Assembly (NCBI GenBank): GCA_965197795.1
Contig: OZ240228.1
Span: 1,736,001 to 1,800,000 of the forward strand
Origin: WHTK01 sp965197795
GTDB lineage: Bacteria > Chloroflexota > Dehalococcoidia > DSTF01 > WHTK01
DNA: 64,000 nucleotides
Direction: 5' to 3'
The translations under genes were made by a program, and so were the position numbers. Each line of letters starts with the position of its first letter. The first letter of the stretch is position 1. This document shows, piece after piece, positions 8,640 to 17,863 of this stretch. The notes beneath the pieces were generated by a model. That model was not told where the DNA came from. It was given only the letters and a program-made list of their open reading frames with translations, and ran no database searches.

Positions 8640-10196
8640 GTGGTACTTAGCTACAACGACAGTTTCGAGGTCACCTGGACAAACCCTGAGGACGCTAAGG
8701 AACACTGGCGGAGCTTAGTCAATCGCTTCCCCACCGCGTTGCCATATCTGAACCAAGAGGTCTTGACGCTGGTCTGGGACAAAAGCTTCGGCCCTCTAGG
8801 CGGTCGACTAACCTGGGCGAACGGATACGCCTTCTCGCGGGATGAATCGGCAATGCCAACCCTGCCCGAAGAGGTCAGGACAAAGGCAGTCGGCGATGTT
8901 TGGTTCAACGACTACCAAGTTCGCATCCGCGACATGGCCGAAGACCATCGCAGTCGTCAATACGACTCGCTGCCCACCGAGGACCTAGCGATTGAACTTT
9001 CCAACCTGTGTGAGGAAACAGCTAAAGGATTCCTATACACGATGCGGGTCGTCGCAGGCATGAACGCGCCGACTTATGAGCTGGTCCGTTTTTGTGAGCA
9101 TGAGCTGGGCCAAGCGGATCCAGGTCTAACTGCGGTTCTTCTCCAAGGCTTCTCAAACAGGTCGACCTCTGCGGCTGCAGGTCTCGCCGACTTAGCTGAT
9201 TTTGCAGCTTTGCATCCCGAGCTTGAGGACGCTCTCGGAGAGGGTAGTTTTGTCGGCTTGGAGTGGCTGGACGGTGGCCCCGAGTTTCTGAAGCTGCTCG
9301 GGGAATACCTGGACGAGTATGGTTGGCGCCTTGAGAATTGGGGGCTTCTGCACCAGCCGACATGGTATGAGGAACCGGAACGGGCCCTGCGCCTCATTGC
9401 CAGGCTTTCAACAGTTCCCAGTTCGAATGGAGCGGAGCGGGCAGCAGAACAGCGGGAGCAGGCGACAGCTGAAATCGAGTCGCGCTTGACCTATGAGAAG
9501 CGGGAGCAACTACGAGCATTGGTCGCTAAGGCTCAGGACCATGTCGCAATCAGCGAGAGTCGCGCTTACTGGCAGCTTACGCTGCTTGGTAGCTTACGAA
9601 CTCCTGCACTGGCGATGGGAAGAAGACTGGTCGACCTGGGAACAATCCAGGAGGGGAATGACATTTGGCACCTCACGCTGGATGAGGTGCAGGCGGCTGC
9701 CACTGGCTCAGGCCAGAGCATCGCAGGTCTCGTCGCAGAGCGCAGCGCGAACTTACGGCGCTGGGAGAAACTGACGCCTCCCGCGTACCTGGGCGCTCCA
9801 CCACCGGAGCGTTCGGCGGAAATGGCAGCACTGAGCCGGCTGTTCCTCGGAGTTGGCGCGGCCTCCGTGGAGGGACAGACGATTGAGGGGCAAGCTGCCA
9901 GCGCAGGAGTGGTACGAGGTCGGGCACGTATCCTCCGTAACCTGGACGACTCAGACCTCCTGGAAATTGGCGACATCCTTGTCTGTCAGCTGACCTCTCC
10001 ACCCTGGACACCGCTTTTCTCGATAGCTGGTGGGGTGGTGACGGACACGGGCGGGGTGCTCTCACACACCGCCATCTGTGCTCGCGAGGCCGCAATACCT
10101 TGCGTCGTCGCTACTCAAGTCTCGACCAGCACCATCCCCGATGGTGCGATGATTACCGTTGACGGGTCCAAGGGCACGGTGGTCATCGAAGGTTAG
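8640..10196 (+). CDS. PEP-utilising-type phosphohistidine-domain protein without ATP-grasp domain
   Basis: 518 residues. The C-terminal ~80 residues are the swivelling phosphohistidine domain of PEP synthase/rifampin phosphotransferase enzymes: GGVLSHTAICAREAAIPCVV with H476 the likely phosphorylated residue, followed by DGAMITVDGSKGTV. The N-terminal ~420 residues are helical and contain no ATP-grasp nucleotide-binding domain. The architecture recalls the PpsA-type subunit of phenylphosphate synthase, which works with a separate ATP-binding subunit; no such partner is encoded nearby. Start GTG at 8640 behind a G-rich stretch. A frameshifted paralogue is at 46065-47704. Confidence 0.8.
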   Translation: MVLSYNDSFEVTWTNPEDAKEHWRSLVNRFPTALPYLNQEVLTLVWDKSFGPLGGRLTWANGYAFSRDESAMPTLPEEVRTKAVGDVWFNDYQVRIRDMAEDHRSRQYDSLPTEDLAIELSNLCEETAKGFLYTMRVVAGMNAPTYELVRFCEHELGQADPGLTAVLLQGFSNRSTSAAAGLADLADFAALHPELEDALGEGSFVGLEWLDGGPEFLKLLGEYLDEYGWRLENWGLLHQPTWYEEPERALRLIARLSTVPSSNGAERAAEQREQATAEIESRLTYEKREQLRALVAKAQDHVAISESRAYWQLTLLGSLRTPALAMGRRLVDLGTIQEGNDIWHLTLDEVQAAATGSGQSIAGLVAERSANLRRWEKLTPPAYLGAPPPERSAEMAALSRLFLGVGAASVEGQTIEGQAASAGVVRGRARILRNLDDSDLLEIGDILVCQLTSPPWTPLFSIAGGVVTDTGGVLSHTAICAREAAIPCVVATQVSTSTIPDGAMITVDGSKGTVVIEG

Positions 10197-10256
10197 ACAT
10201 GAAGATGCAGCCTGCGCTGGAGCGGGCGCTGGGGCGTCGGGGGCTGCTGAAAGTAG
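10196..10256 (+). repeat. Dispersed C-terminal-tail repeat, copy 6
   Basis: Very close to the consensus (gacatgaagatgcagcctgc, gctggagcgggcgctggggc, gggggctgctgaaagtag). Begins directly at the stop codon of the phosphohistidine gene. Two bases are missing before the final tag. Confidence 0.85.
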
Positions 10257-10290
10257 CGAGCCTGGGTTGAATTTGGAGGCTTCCGGTTCT

Positions 10291-10572
10291 GTGGAGCTGA
10301 GCGCTGAAACGCTTCGTCGTTTGGAGCTTCTGTTTCCAACAGAGACACGAGATCTTGCCGACCTATTGCTGCGCGAAGAATGCGGCAACAATTTGCCATT
10401 CTCGGAACATTCAGATGCCGAAGGATTGGAACGGATACGGATCGCTGCCCTCAAGGTCAGTGAAGGCCGATTGGAGAAATTGGAGGAAGCGGTCAAGCTC
10501 GCACAGATCGACTGGCGCGATCTGCTAGTTGCGGCTGGTTTCGGGCACGATGTTGAGGCGCATTTGAAATAG
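10291..10572 (+). CDS. Conserved hypothetical protein (small, helical)
   Basis: 93 residues if started at GTG 10291, with GGAGG at 10275-10279. The sequence LFPTETRDLADLLL, EECGNNLPF, GLERIRIAALKVS and DWRDLLVAAGF looks like a genuine small conserved protein found in unrelated bacteria, of unknown function. It lies between two repeat copies (10196-10256 and 10580-10665), on the same strand. Confidence 0.65.
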   Translation: MELSAETLRRLELLFPTETRDLADLLLREECGNNLPFSEHSDAEGLERIRIAALKVSEGRLEKLEEAVKLAQIDWRDLLVAAGFGHDVEAHLK

Positions 10573-10579
10573 CTGCCAG

Positions 10580-10665
10580 CGTCGCCATAGCAGAGTTCCA
10601 GGACATGAAGATGCAGCCTGCGCTGGAGCGGGCGTTGTGGCGACGGGGGACTGCTGAAAGCGTAA
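10580..10665 (+). repeat. Dispersed C-terminal-tail repeat, copy 7
   Basis: One of the longest plus-strand copies; includes the upstream block gtcgccatagcagagttcca and the core. An extra base within the ggggga run shifts the frame before the terminal taa. Confidence 0.85.
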
Positions 10666-10766
10666 GGCGGTTAGACTTCGCCCGAGCAGCCTAGACGCGA
10701 ATCGAGAAGACACTCGGACGCGGTTGTGCGATCCTTCGGGATACCTAACAAGATTCGAGGCAGCAC

Positions 10767-12434
10767 ATGGCAAACGAATATCAGGTCGTAATTGTGGGCG
10801 GGGGCCCTGTCGGGGTCGGTTTGGCGGTAGAACTGGGACAGCGCGGCGTATCCACTGCCGTGGTGGAGCGGCTCACAGCGCTGCAGGAGATACCTAAGGG
10901 GCAGTCCCTTACTAACAGAACCCTTGAGCACTTCTACTTCTGGAGCTGCGTCGAGGAGTTGCGCGCGGCTCGGGCCATGCCCTCTGATTACCCGATTGGC
11001 GGTGTCACGGCTTATCGCAACCTGATGAGCGATTATTGGCATAGCAGTCGCGTTCAAACCGGCCAGCCCGTACGTGGCCGCACCTTGAACGAGCACTACT
11101 TCCAGCTTAACGAGCGGCTCCCGCAGTACCGCACGGAAGAAGTGCTGCGCAACCGGCTAAATGAACTGCCGGCTGTCACCACGATGATGGGCTGGCAGGC
11201 CGACCGTGTCGAGCAGGATGAAAGCGGCGTTCGTGTTTCTATTTCGCCGGCAAGCGGGGACGAGTTCTACAGCTGGAGCGCCGACACGGCACAGCAGAGC
11301 AACAGAGCCATCGACCCCGCGGCCTCGGCGGAGCGAACCCTGACCGCGGACTACGTCGTCGGCTGCGATGGGGGCCGGTCCCTTCTGCGTGAGACGATGG
11401 GCGCGAGCCGTTCCGGCACCAACTTCGAGCAGCGCATGGTCCTCGCTGTCATCCGTTCGAAGGAGCTGCATGAAGGGTTGAAGCGCTTTCCTGAGGGCAC
11501 TACCTATCGGGCGATGAAGCCAGAGCTTCAGGGCTACTGGCAGTTTTTTGGAAGGATAGACGTGGGCGAGGGCTTCTTCTTCCATGCGCCTGTTCCATCC
11601 GGCACAAAGACCGACAACTACGACTTTCAGGCTCTGCTGGAAGACGCGGCTGGATTTAAGTTCAAGGCGGAGTTCGACCACGTCGGCTTCTGGGAATTGC
11701 GTGTCATGGTGGCGGATACATACCGCAAGGACCGGATGTTCATCGCCGGTGATGCGGCCCACCAGCATCCGCCTTACGGCGGTCAGGGGTTGAACAACGG
11801 CCTAGAGGACGCCGTGAACCTCGGTTGGAAGTTGGCCGCGCGCCTTCAAGGTTGGGGCGGCGATGAACTTCTCGATTCCTACACCGAAGAACGGCGCACA
11901 GTCTTCCAGCAGATTGGGCAGCAGATGATTGCCGAAGGCATCGAACGCGACCGAGAGTGGCTAGAGCGCCACAACCCAGACCGCGACAAGGCCGACTTTG
12001 AGAAGGCCTGGGGGGAGTTGGCAGCCCGGGGGCCGCAGCGCGAGAACTTTGAACCACACTATGGAGGTTCGCCGGTGGTTGTCGGCGCGCCGGGAGATGA
12101 GACGGGTATCTTCGCGGCACCTTCCTTCCTAGCGCGTGGAGGACACCACCTGTCGCCAAGACCTCTGTCCAGTGGTCGCAACATTTACGAGGAGATGGGA
12201 CCAGGCTTCACGCTGCTTGCGCTCGACGGTGCCGAACAGGGTGCCGCGGATATGGAACAGGCTGCGAAGGAACTAAACGTACCGCTGAAGGTGTTGCGTG
12301 ACACCGCCGCCGAGGGACGAGAAGCCTACGAATCGAAGTTGGTTCTGATCCGCCCTGACCAGTTCGTTGCGTGGGCAGGAAACGAAGCGCCGAACGCGAG
12401 GGCTATGCTCGAAAAGGTGGTCGGTCTCACCTAG
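10767..12434 (+). CDS. FAD-dependent aromatic monooxygenase (PHBH/MhpA-like, group A)
   Basis: 555 residues. N-terminal Rossmann FAD motif VGGGPVGVGLA (10-20) ending at E34; the DG motif GCDGGRSLLRE near residue 200; the GD motif IAGDAAHQHPPYGGQG followed by LNNGLEDAVNLGWKLA near 330. The C-terminal ~150 residues correspond to the thioredoxin-like domain of the phenol hydroxylase/MhpA subgroup. These NAD(P)H-dependent flavoenzymes hydroxylate phenolic rings. ATG at 10767. Stands alone on its strand between repeats and a convergent ABM-like gene. Confidence 0.9.
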   Translation: MANEYQVVIVGGGPVGVGLAVELGQRGVSTAVVERLTALQEIPKGQSLTNRTLEHFYFWSCVEELRAARAMPSDYPIGGVTAYRNLMSDYWHSSRVQTGQPVRGRTLNEHYFQLNERLPQYRTEEVLRNRLNELPAVTTMMGWQADRVEQDESGVRVSISPASGDEFYSWSADTAQQSNRAIDPAASAERTLTADYVVGCDGGRSLLRETMGASRSGTNFEQRMVLAVIRSKELHEGLKRFPEGTTYRAMKPELQGYWQFFGRIDVGEGFFFHAPVPSGTKTDNYDFQALLEDAAGFKFKAEFDHVGFWELRVMVADTYRKDRMFIAGDAAHQHPPYGGQGLNNGLEDAVNLGWKLAARLQGWGGDELLDSYTEERRTVFQQIGQQMIAEGIERDREWLERHNPDRDKADFEKAWGELAARGPQRENFEPHYGGSPVVVGAPGDETGIFAAPSFLARGGHHLSPRPLSSGRNIYEEMGPGFTLLALDGAEQGAADMEQAAKELNVPLKVLRDTAAEGREAYESKLVLIRPDQFVAWAGNEAPNARAMLEKVVGLT

Positions 12435-12450
12435 CGAACCAAGCGTGGAC

Positions 12451-12483
12451 GCGCTGGGGAGCAGGAGGCTGCTGAAGGCGTAG
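12451..12483 (+). repeat. Dispersed C-terminal-tail repeat, copy 8 (3' part only)
   Basis: Only gcgctggggagcagg and ggctgctgaaggcgtag remain, 16 bases after the stop codon of the FAD monooxygenase. Confidence 0.6.
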
Positions 12484-12536
12484 GGGGCAGAAGGCTCCCG
12501 GCATCGGGCGCAACTGGATCCGCAGCGGGCCGCACG

Positions 12537-13145
12537 CTACTTCTTAGGCCCTACGTCACTCACCACTTCGAAGCACTCGGTTCGGACCATTTTGACGCTC
12601 TCCGGCGTGCTCAGCATGAGCTTGCTGAAGTCCGCATTATCAAGGAGAGCTTCGTAAACGTCCCGACTCTCGAGTCGAGCAACAGTCAGCGCTTGGCTAG
12701 GGTCGGCAACTCGGAATTGATGAAGAGACTCCACGCCCCCAGGTGCAAGCGCCGCCTCGGCCAGCTCTTTCTGGAAGGTCAGAAAGGCATCCCATGCTCC
12801 TTCGGGTACTTCACTCTGAACTTTCAGGAGAAAGTTGCCCTTTGCATTGCCACTTGCCTCGGCAAAGCTTTCCCAGCGGGGCACTACTTGTTCATTCCAA
12901 TAGAGACCTTCAGGGCGATTCTGGCCGTAGTTGCCGTCTGGCGTTTCGCGGAACCGCTGGAAGGCATCGGCGCTTTCCCATAGGCGTAGCACAGTGTGTC
13001 TCGTGCTGTCTCCCTGGTACCTGCCAACAAACGCGTGAATGAAGCCGGGTTGCGGCGCCATGAGACTGTGGATCCACCCCAGCCGGTCAAGCCCCTCTTG
13101 TCGCCTGCCGGGAGTGAAGACGAGGATCTCGTTTATCAGGTACAT
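12537..13145 (-). CDS. Tandem ABM-like (dimeric alpha/beta barrel) protein
   Basis: 202 residues. The N-terminal half (YLINEILVFTPGRRQEGLDR, GFIHAFVGRY, RLWESADAFQRF) matches the antibiotic-biosynthesis-monooxygenase/EthD type of ferredoxin-like fold; the C-terminal half (NFLLKVQSEVPEGAWDAFL, RVADPSQALTVARLES) looks like a second copy. Members include cofactor-free oxygenases and quinone-acting monooxygenases. ATG at 13145 has AAGGAG seven bases upstream, better than the ATG-like start 18 bases earlier. It converges with the FAD monooxygenase. Confidence 0.65.
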   Translation of the reverse strand: MYLINEILVFTPGRRQEGLDRLGWIHSLMAPQPGFIHAFVGRYQGDSTRHTVLRLWESADAFQRFRETPDGNYGQNRPEGLYWNEQVVPRWESFAEASGNAKGNFLLKVQSEVPEGAWDAFLTFQKELAEAALAPGGVESLHQFRVADPSQALTVARLESRDVYEALLDNADFSKLMLSTPESVKMVRTECFEVVSDVGPKK

Positions 13146-13306
13146 CAGCTTCTCCTTAGGCATTACTCTACATGCTTAGTGTGGACGATTTGGTATGACC
13201 GCCCGGATCGCAGACCGAAAGCACGCTTTGGCTTGTAGCGAATACTAACTGCCTGATAGCTAAGAAAGCGACCCTAAGCCATGAGCCTTCGGTTTAACGT
13301 CCTTCT

Positions 13307-13373
13307 CGCATCGCCGAGTTCGAGGACATGAGGCTGCAGCGAGCGCCGGCGACGAGGGCTGCTGAGGGCGTAG
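13307..13373 (+). repeat. Dispersed C-terminal-tail repeat, copy 9
   Basis: Reads gcatcgccgagttcgaggac, atgaggctgcagcgagcg, gggctgctgagggcgtag. It ends just before the GTG start of the MFS gene and supplies its GGGGA ribosome-binding-like bases. Confidence 0.7.
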
Positions 13374-13382
13374 GGGACGACG

Positions 13383-14655
13383 GTGGCGGAGCGCCCTAAA
13401 CACGATCCGCTTGCCGCGCTGCAACAACCCAACTTCGCGCTGTACAGCCTGAACCGCAGTTTCGCTGCCATTGGCAGCTCGATGCTTACCGCGGTCATGG
13501 CCTGGCAGGTTTACGCCATCTCGGGCTCAGTCCTGGATCTGGGCTATCTCGCCCTCGCCCGATTCGGTGCAGCACTCGCAACCAGCTTGATCGGCGGCGT
13601 TGTTGCCGACACGTTTGACCGGCGTCTTGTGATGGCGTCGGCCAAGGTCGTTCCGTTAACCTGCGCACTCGTGCTCGCACTGGCGACGGCGGGCGGTTGG
13701 GTCCAGCTAGAGCTCATTTTCGGCCTGGTCATCCTCATCGGGTTTGCTTCTTCCTTCGAGGGTCCGGCCCGGCAGGCTCTACTGCCGGCAATCGTCCGAC
13801 CGGAGACCTTTGCAAACGCCGTCTCGGTCAGCAACATGGTCCAGCGGCTGGGCAGCATCTCTGGTCCTACGCTCGGCGGCTTCGTCATCGATGCCACGGG
13901 CATCGCGACAGCCTACGCGGTCTTCTGCGGCACACTGGCGGATTTCAGCCGTTCCCTTGCTACTACTTCGCTACCAGTGTCCACAGACCTCAAGGCAGGC
14001 ACCCGGCATCCGGATGGCTCTCGAGGGCCTCCAGTTCGTCCGTCGTCACCAGGCAGTCCTCGGCGCGATGTCTCTAGACATGTTTGCTGTGGTCTTCGGT
14101 GGCGCCGCCGCTCTCCTCCCTATCTACGCGACAGACATCCTCGAAGTCGGGCCCTCCGGCTACGGCATTTTGGCCTCGTCGATGCAGGCAGGCGGCTTCC
14201 TGCCATCCCTGCTGCTCGTTCTGCATCCGGCCGTTAGGCACACGGGTCGAGTGTTGGTCTACAGCGTTATCATTTACGGACTCGCCACGATTGGCTTCGG
14301 CCTGTCGCGCGAGTTCCTCTTGGCCGCTGCCTTCTACAGCGTGCTTGGGGCCTTCGACCAGATCAGTGTCGTGATGCGGCAGCAAATCATTCAGATGTCT
14401 ACACCCGACGAGCTTCGCGGCCGTGTCAGTGCCGTGTACCAGGTGTTCCTCGGTGCGTCCAATCAGGGAGGCGCAATCGAATCTAGCTTTGTCGCCGCCG
14501 CAACCAGCGCGACGTTTGCGGTGGTCAGTGGTGACGTGGGCGCCATCGCCTCCGCCGCGTTGATCGGCTGGCGAATGCCAAAGCTCCTCCACTACGAAAG
14601 CGGTGACGAGGCGAGCGCCAAGTCAGGGCGGAGCGATTCCGCTGCCCCTAATTGA
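13383..14655 (+). CDS. MFS transporter (EntS/MFS_3 type), frameshifted
   Basis: Two overlapping frames make one transporter. The first gives the N-terminal half (ALQQPNFALYSLNRSFAAIG, GGVVADTFDRRLVM, FASSFEGPARQALLPAI); from about 13970-14000 the continuation is one frame on (MALEGLQFVRRHQAVLGAMS, then LLPIYATDILEVGPSGYGIL to the end). Together about 420 residues and ~12 hydrophobic segments, the usual MFS size. The GPARQALLP motif is typical of the EntS-like exporters. Start GTG at 13383. A single-base indel, real or from assembly, explains the break. Substrate unknown. Confidence 0.75.
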
Positions 14656-15070
14656 GCGGCGATTGCGGTCGAACAGGCCCTCTTCATGCCAATCGCTTCG
14701 CGGTTGACTGCAGCTCCATCGTCAAAACAGACCAAGAGCCCCCAATGCTCATTCCGAGATTGCTATACCTCTGAGAATGGCAAGGGCAAGGAGGAGGGAT
14801 GTTTGGCAGCTCCGGGGGAAGAGGGCGGAACGCACACCTAGCGTCCGCTCTCGTGAATGTCACTCAGGGACGACGGCCCCAAACGTGGAGTGAGGCGGTG
14901 AGGACACAGTTCAGCTCACTGTGCTTCATGGCTGCTCCACCGTCACTCCGCCCTAGGCGCTACAAGACGCGAGGAAATCTGGATAGGGCCGTTTCCGATC
15001 AACTTGTGCCGACCCGAGTACGAATTGCTCTCATTCCAGAACCTCTACGTCTGAAGAAGCGATGTGTGAG
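14656..15070. other. Gene-free interval
   Basis: No supported gene. An open frame from ATG 14799 has a strong ribosome-binding-like AAGGAGGAGGG but runs through the terminator hairpin and into the antisense of the LigB gene with no recognisable protein character. Confidence 0.4.
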
Positions 15071-15072
15071 AA

Positions 15073-15112
15073 AAAAAGAGGGGAGCCACCTGCCTGTGGC
15101 TCCCCTCTTTTT
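15073..15112. terminator. Strong bidirectional rho-independent terminator
   Basis: Perfect 12 bp stem GAGGGGAGCCAC (15078-15089) / GTGGCTCCCCTC (15096-15107) with loop CTGCCT, flanked by A-run and T-run. It lies ten bases past the stop codon of the minus-strand LigB gene and can also stop transcription from the MFS side. Confidence 0.92.
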
Positions 15113-15122
15113 CAGACGAAAT

Positions 15123-16163
15123 CTACTTGCCGTTGGCCTCCCAGTGGCCCACAGCACATCCACAACCCGTGCCCGCGAGGCTGCGGTAACCGGGCTCGTA
15201 GGTTAGTACCTCCATCGGGACATCGCCCATCGCCCCGGCGGTTGCAACCCAGTTCAAAGTCTCAGTGGTAGCCGACTGCATACGGTGCCGCGGCAGTGAA
15301 CTGAGAATATCGCCATTGGCCTCGTTAAGGCCCTTCAGCGCCAGGCGGTCCATCTCCTCGTCGACCACGAAGTGGCTGAGACCGCCGCTGGTGGCTAACG
15401 CAACCCTGAGGCCAGGGTCCCAGCTGTTGATGGCTTCGCGGACTGCGCGACCGAGCGCGTAAGACCGCCGCGGGCTGATCCAGTTGGGCGGGTAGCAGGT
15501 GTTGATCGAGATGGGCACGATGGGCAGCTTCTTGCCGGCGAACCAACGCCCCATAGCGAAGCCGAAGGCGTGCGGTATACCCAGGGGCCGGGGTTCTCTC
15601 TCTCGCTCCATGTCCAGGTACCAGGTTGCGGGTCCGATCTTGCCCCCGTAAGTCTCCCGCTGGTACTGGGAGTGCGACACATCAAAGTCGCGCTCCATCA
15701 AGGACTCGATAATGTGGAGGCCCAAGTCCGATGCGACGGGCCAGTCCTGCTCCTCGGTAAGGTAGGAGCGCAAAGGGCCAGACTCACCACGCGGCAGGAC
15801 ATGGATCAACTTGCCCCAATAGACATTGATAGACGGCATGTTGTCGTCGAAGAAGAACTCCCCCTGGTCATCGCCGAACATGACGACTACGTCAGGGTTG
15901 GTCTGATCGAACCGCTTTTCGAGCTCGTCGAGACCCTTCTGGATGCTATCTTCCTTCTGGATGAAAGTCTCTACGTTGATGTGCTTGGCAATCTCCGGGT
16001 CGGCAGATGCTAGCAACTCGTCATAGGTCACCCGCTTGCCTTCGGGCATCTTGACGAGCTCCCGATTGCGCTGGTCAGCCTCGCCTCGGCGAACCCATTG
16101 CTCGCCTTCCATGCTCATGAGTGGGCTGTGCGATGATGCAAAGCCTCCAACAATCTTAGCCAT
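15123..16163 (-). CDS. LigB-type class III extradiol ring-cleavage dioxygenase
   Basis: 346 residues. Non-haem Fe(II) ligands line up at the positions known for LigB of protocatechuate 4,5-dioxygenase: H12 (ASSHSPLM), H61 (AKHINVE) and E243 (GRAVREAI); H198 in PHAFGFA fits the catalytic His. VVVMFGDDQGEFF near residue 93 is also typical. Start ATG 16163 with GGAGG nine bases upstream, excluding a longer N-terminal extension. Predicted to cleave a catecholic ring next to its hydroxyls with O2. No separate LigA-type small subunit is seen nearby; some family members work without it. Confidence 0.88.
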   Translation of the reverse strand: MAKIVGGFASSHSPLMSMEGEQWVRRGEADQRNRELVKMPEGKRVTYDELLASADPEIAKHINVETFIQKEDSIQKGLDELEKRFDQTNPDVVVMFGDDQGEFFFDDNMPSINVYWGKLIHVLPRGESGPLRSYLTEEQDWPVASDLGLHIIESLMERDFDVSHSQYQRETYGGKIGPATWYLDMEREREPRPLGIPHAFGFAMGRWFAGKKLPIVPISINTCYPPNWISPRRSYALGRAVREAINSWDPGLRVALATSGGLSHFVVDEEMDRLALKGLNEANGDILSSLPRHRMQSATTETLNWVATAGAMGDVPMEVLTYEPGYRSLAGTGCGCAVGHWEANGK

Positions 16164-16812
16164 TTGTATAGCCTCCTTCAGAGCAGCACTGAGATGTCGA
16201 CCAATTCCACTGTTATGAGCGACTATAACATTCATTCTGGTGGCCGCGGGGCCCGACGCCTCTGTTAGATGAGCATGAAATCCGAATCGCGTGGCGCTCG
16301 GCTGAACGAGGACTCGGCGTATGACCTATTCTCGCTCCTCCTCTACGTCTAGTGACAGCAGTTTTGACAGCCCTCATACGTCTCTCCCTCGCCAAGCCCC
16401 TCCTCGACCACTACCCCGATGAGCACGACGCTGCCGTGCACTACGCGATATCAGTACCAGCTTCGGGTCATGGTTGCAGGCAGGATCATCCTCACAGAAG
16501 CCATTGAGGCGGAGCCCACGTACTGCTTCACACCACCGGCGTAGGCTATCAGGCGGGTTCGATCTGTGGCACCCATTCAATCCATCAGGCGACCTTCCGC
16601 GAGTATTCGTGATGTAACAAACCGGGCCCAGAGCCGGACACCATTCTTCCATCGTCAGAGGGCTTGAGGAGTCTCGGTCGCGGTTCTGTGCGTCAGGGCT
16701 AAGTAAGAACTGCCCATCTTGTCTGAGGTTAGATCTACGCGATCTGGGGAGATGCGCCGCTATAAGAGAAAGATTTCGTAGCCTGACCGAACTACAAGTC
16801 GAGAGGCTGGCA
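16164..16812. other. Gene-free interval between divergent genes
   Basis: About 650 bases upstream of both LigB (minus) and the FN3 lipoprotein (plus). Short open frames exist but none has family character or a good ribosome-binding site. Probably regulatory and remnant DNA. Confidence 0.45.
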
Positions 16813-17262
16813 ATGAACCCGCGGAGTCGGACCCTTCAAAGCTTGATGATCGCCATCGCCGCTAGCCTTGCTTTGGCCATTGGGGCTCTCGCTTGTCGTG
16901 GCGAGTCCGTGAGCGGAATAACCGCAGAATTGGACGCGTTGATCCAGCCCTGGTCGCCAGCTACCGTCATCGCGACTCCGGCAAGCGTCGGCATCATTGT
17001 CGAATGGGCGGGAACTGGCTGGGATGCATTTCAGTACAACGTTTACCGGAGGACGGCATCCGAGGTGTCCTGGGCCTACCTTGGAGATGTCAAACCGAGC
17101 AAGAACAATAAAGAGGATCAAACCTACTTGGATGAGACCGCTGTCAGCGGGATCAGCTATATCTATGGTGTGACTGTGGTTGGGCGCATCTATACGGTGT
17201 CTCCACCGGGTCCAGGTCCTGAGAGCCCTAAACGAGAGAGTCCGGCTGTCGTAGCGCCGTAG
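16813..17262 (+). CDS. FN3-like lipoprotein
   Basis: 149 residues. A lipoprotein signal peptide (LMIAIAASLALAIGALAC) predicts lipidation at C28. The rest forms one fibronectin-type-III-like domain: VGIIVEWAGTGWDAFQYNVY, then ISYIYGVTVVG, the usual FN3 strand pattern, ending in a proline-rich tail. It resembles the lipoprotein at 37220-37669 in layout. Its 3' end abuts, antisense, the truncated aldo/keto reductase. Likely surface-exposed; function unknown. Confidence 0.65.
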   Translation: MNPRSRTLQSLMIAIAASLALAIGALACRGESVSGITAELDALIQPWSPATVIATPASVGIIVEWAGTGWDAFQYNVYRRTASEVSWAYLGDVKPSKNNKEDQTYLDETAVSGISYIYGVTVVGRIYTVSPPGPGPESPKRESPAVVAP

Positions 17263-17288
17263 CATCCGGCAGACTCCTATGTCATTGG

Positions 17289-17694
17289 TTAACCGCAACA
17301 GGTCGACGTAGTCCGTGTTCATCCGGCGCAGGCTTTGCTCCAGGCCGTTGATTATGTTCTGCGGCGTGAAGATATGAGGAAAGCGGTCGCCTTTGACCGA
17401 ATCGGGCGGATTGCGCTCCAGCTCACCGCTGAGGCAGCCACACTTGGTGGCGAGGAAGTATTCGGACCGTCGATGTGAGATGAACTTGCCGATGCGTTCC
17501 TCGGCGAGCCCGTAAGCGATCGATGTGTCGATGAAGTTGATGCCAGCATCCAAGACAGAATTGAGGATCCGTTCAGCCGCAGCGTCGGCGAGGTCTCTGC
17601 CTTTGGCAGGACCGCGTAATTCCCACGCGCCGTAGCCAAGCCTGCTGACCTGAAAGCCAGTCCTGCCCAGCTGCCTGGTTGGTAGGTTCGTCAT
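17289..17694 (-). pseudogene. Aldo/keto reductase, N-terminal fragment
   Basis: About 135 residues match the first half of an AKR: MTNLPTRQLGRTGFQVSRLG, then FIDTSIAYG with catalytic D56 and Y61, LATKCG with K84, and NTDYVDLLRL. In complete enzymes the next strand carries the catalytic His and ~190 more residues follow. Here similarity stops at about 17289 and the frame runs on into the antisense of the FN3 lipoprotein, down to 16792. Catalysis is unlikely. Start ATG 17694. Confidence 0.75.
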
Positions 17695-17863
17695 GTGCCG
17701 TCCAGTCTTCCTCTGGTCGCCGGCGCCACCGGCAACGTCTTGTCCAGGCTAGGGGTTCTACGGGCTGGCTATCAGGCCAAGGCTGCTTATACTGTCGCAA
17801 GGCAAATGTTTTGCTACACTAAGTTTTAATGTACCAAACAGTGACTTTTAAAGGGAGGCTGCG

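Noticed and set aside
14799..15206. 135-codon open frame with a good ribosome-binding-like site
   Set aside because: Passes through the terminator hairpin and the LigB antisense; no protein-like conservation visible.
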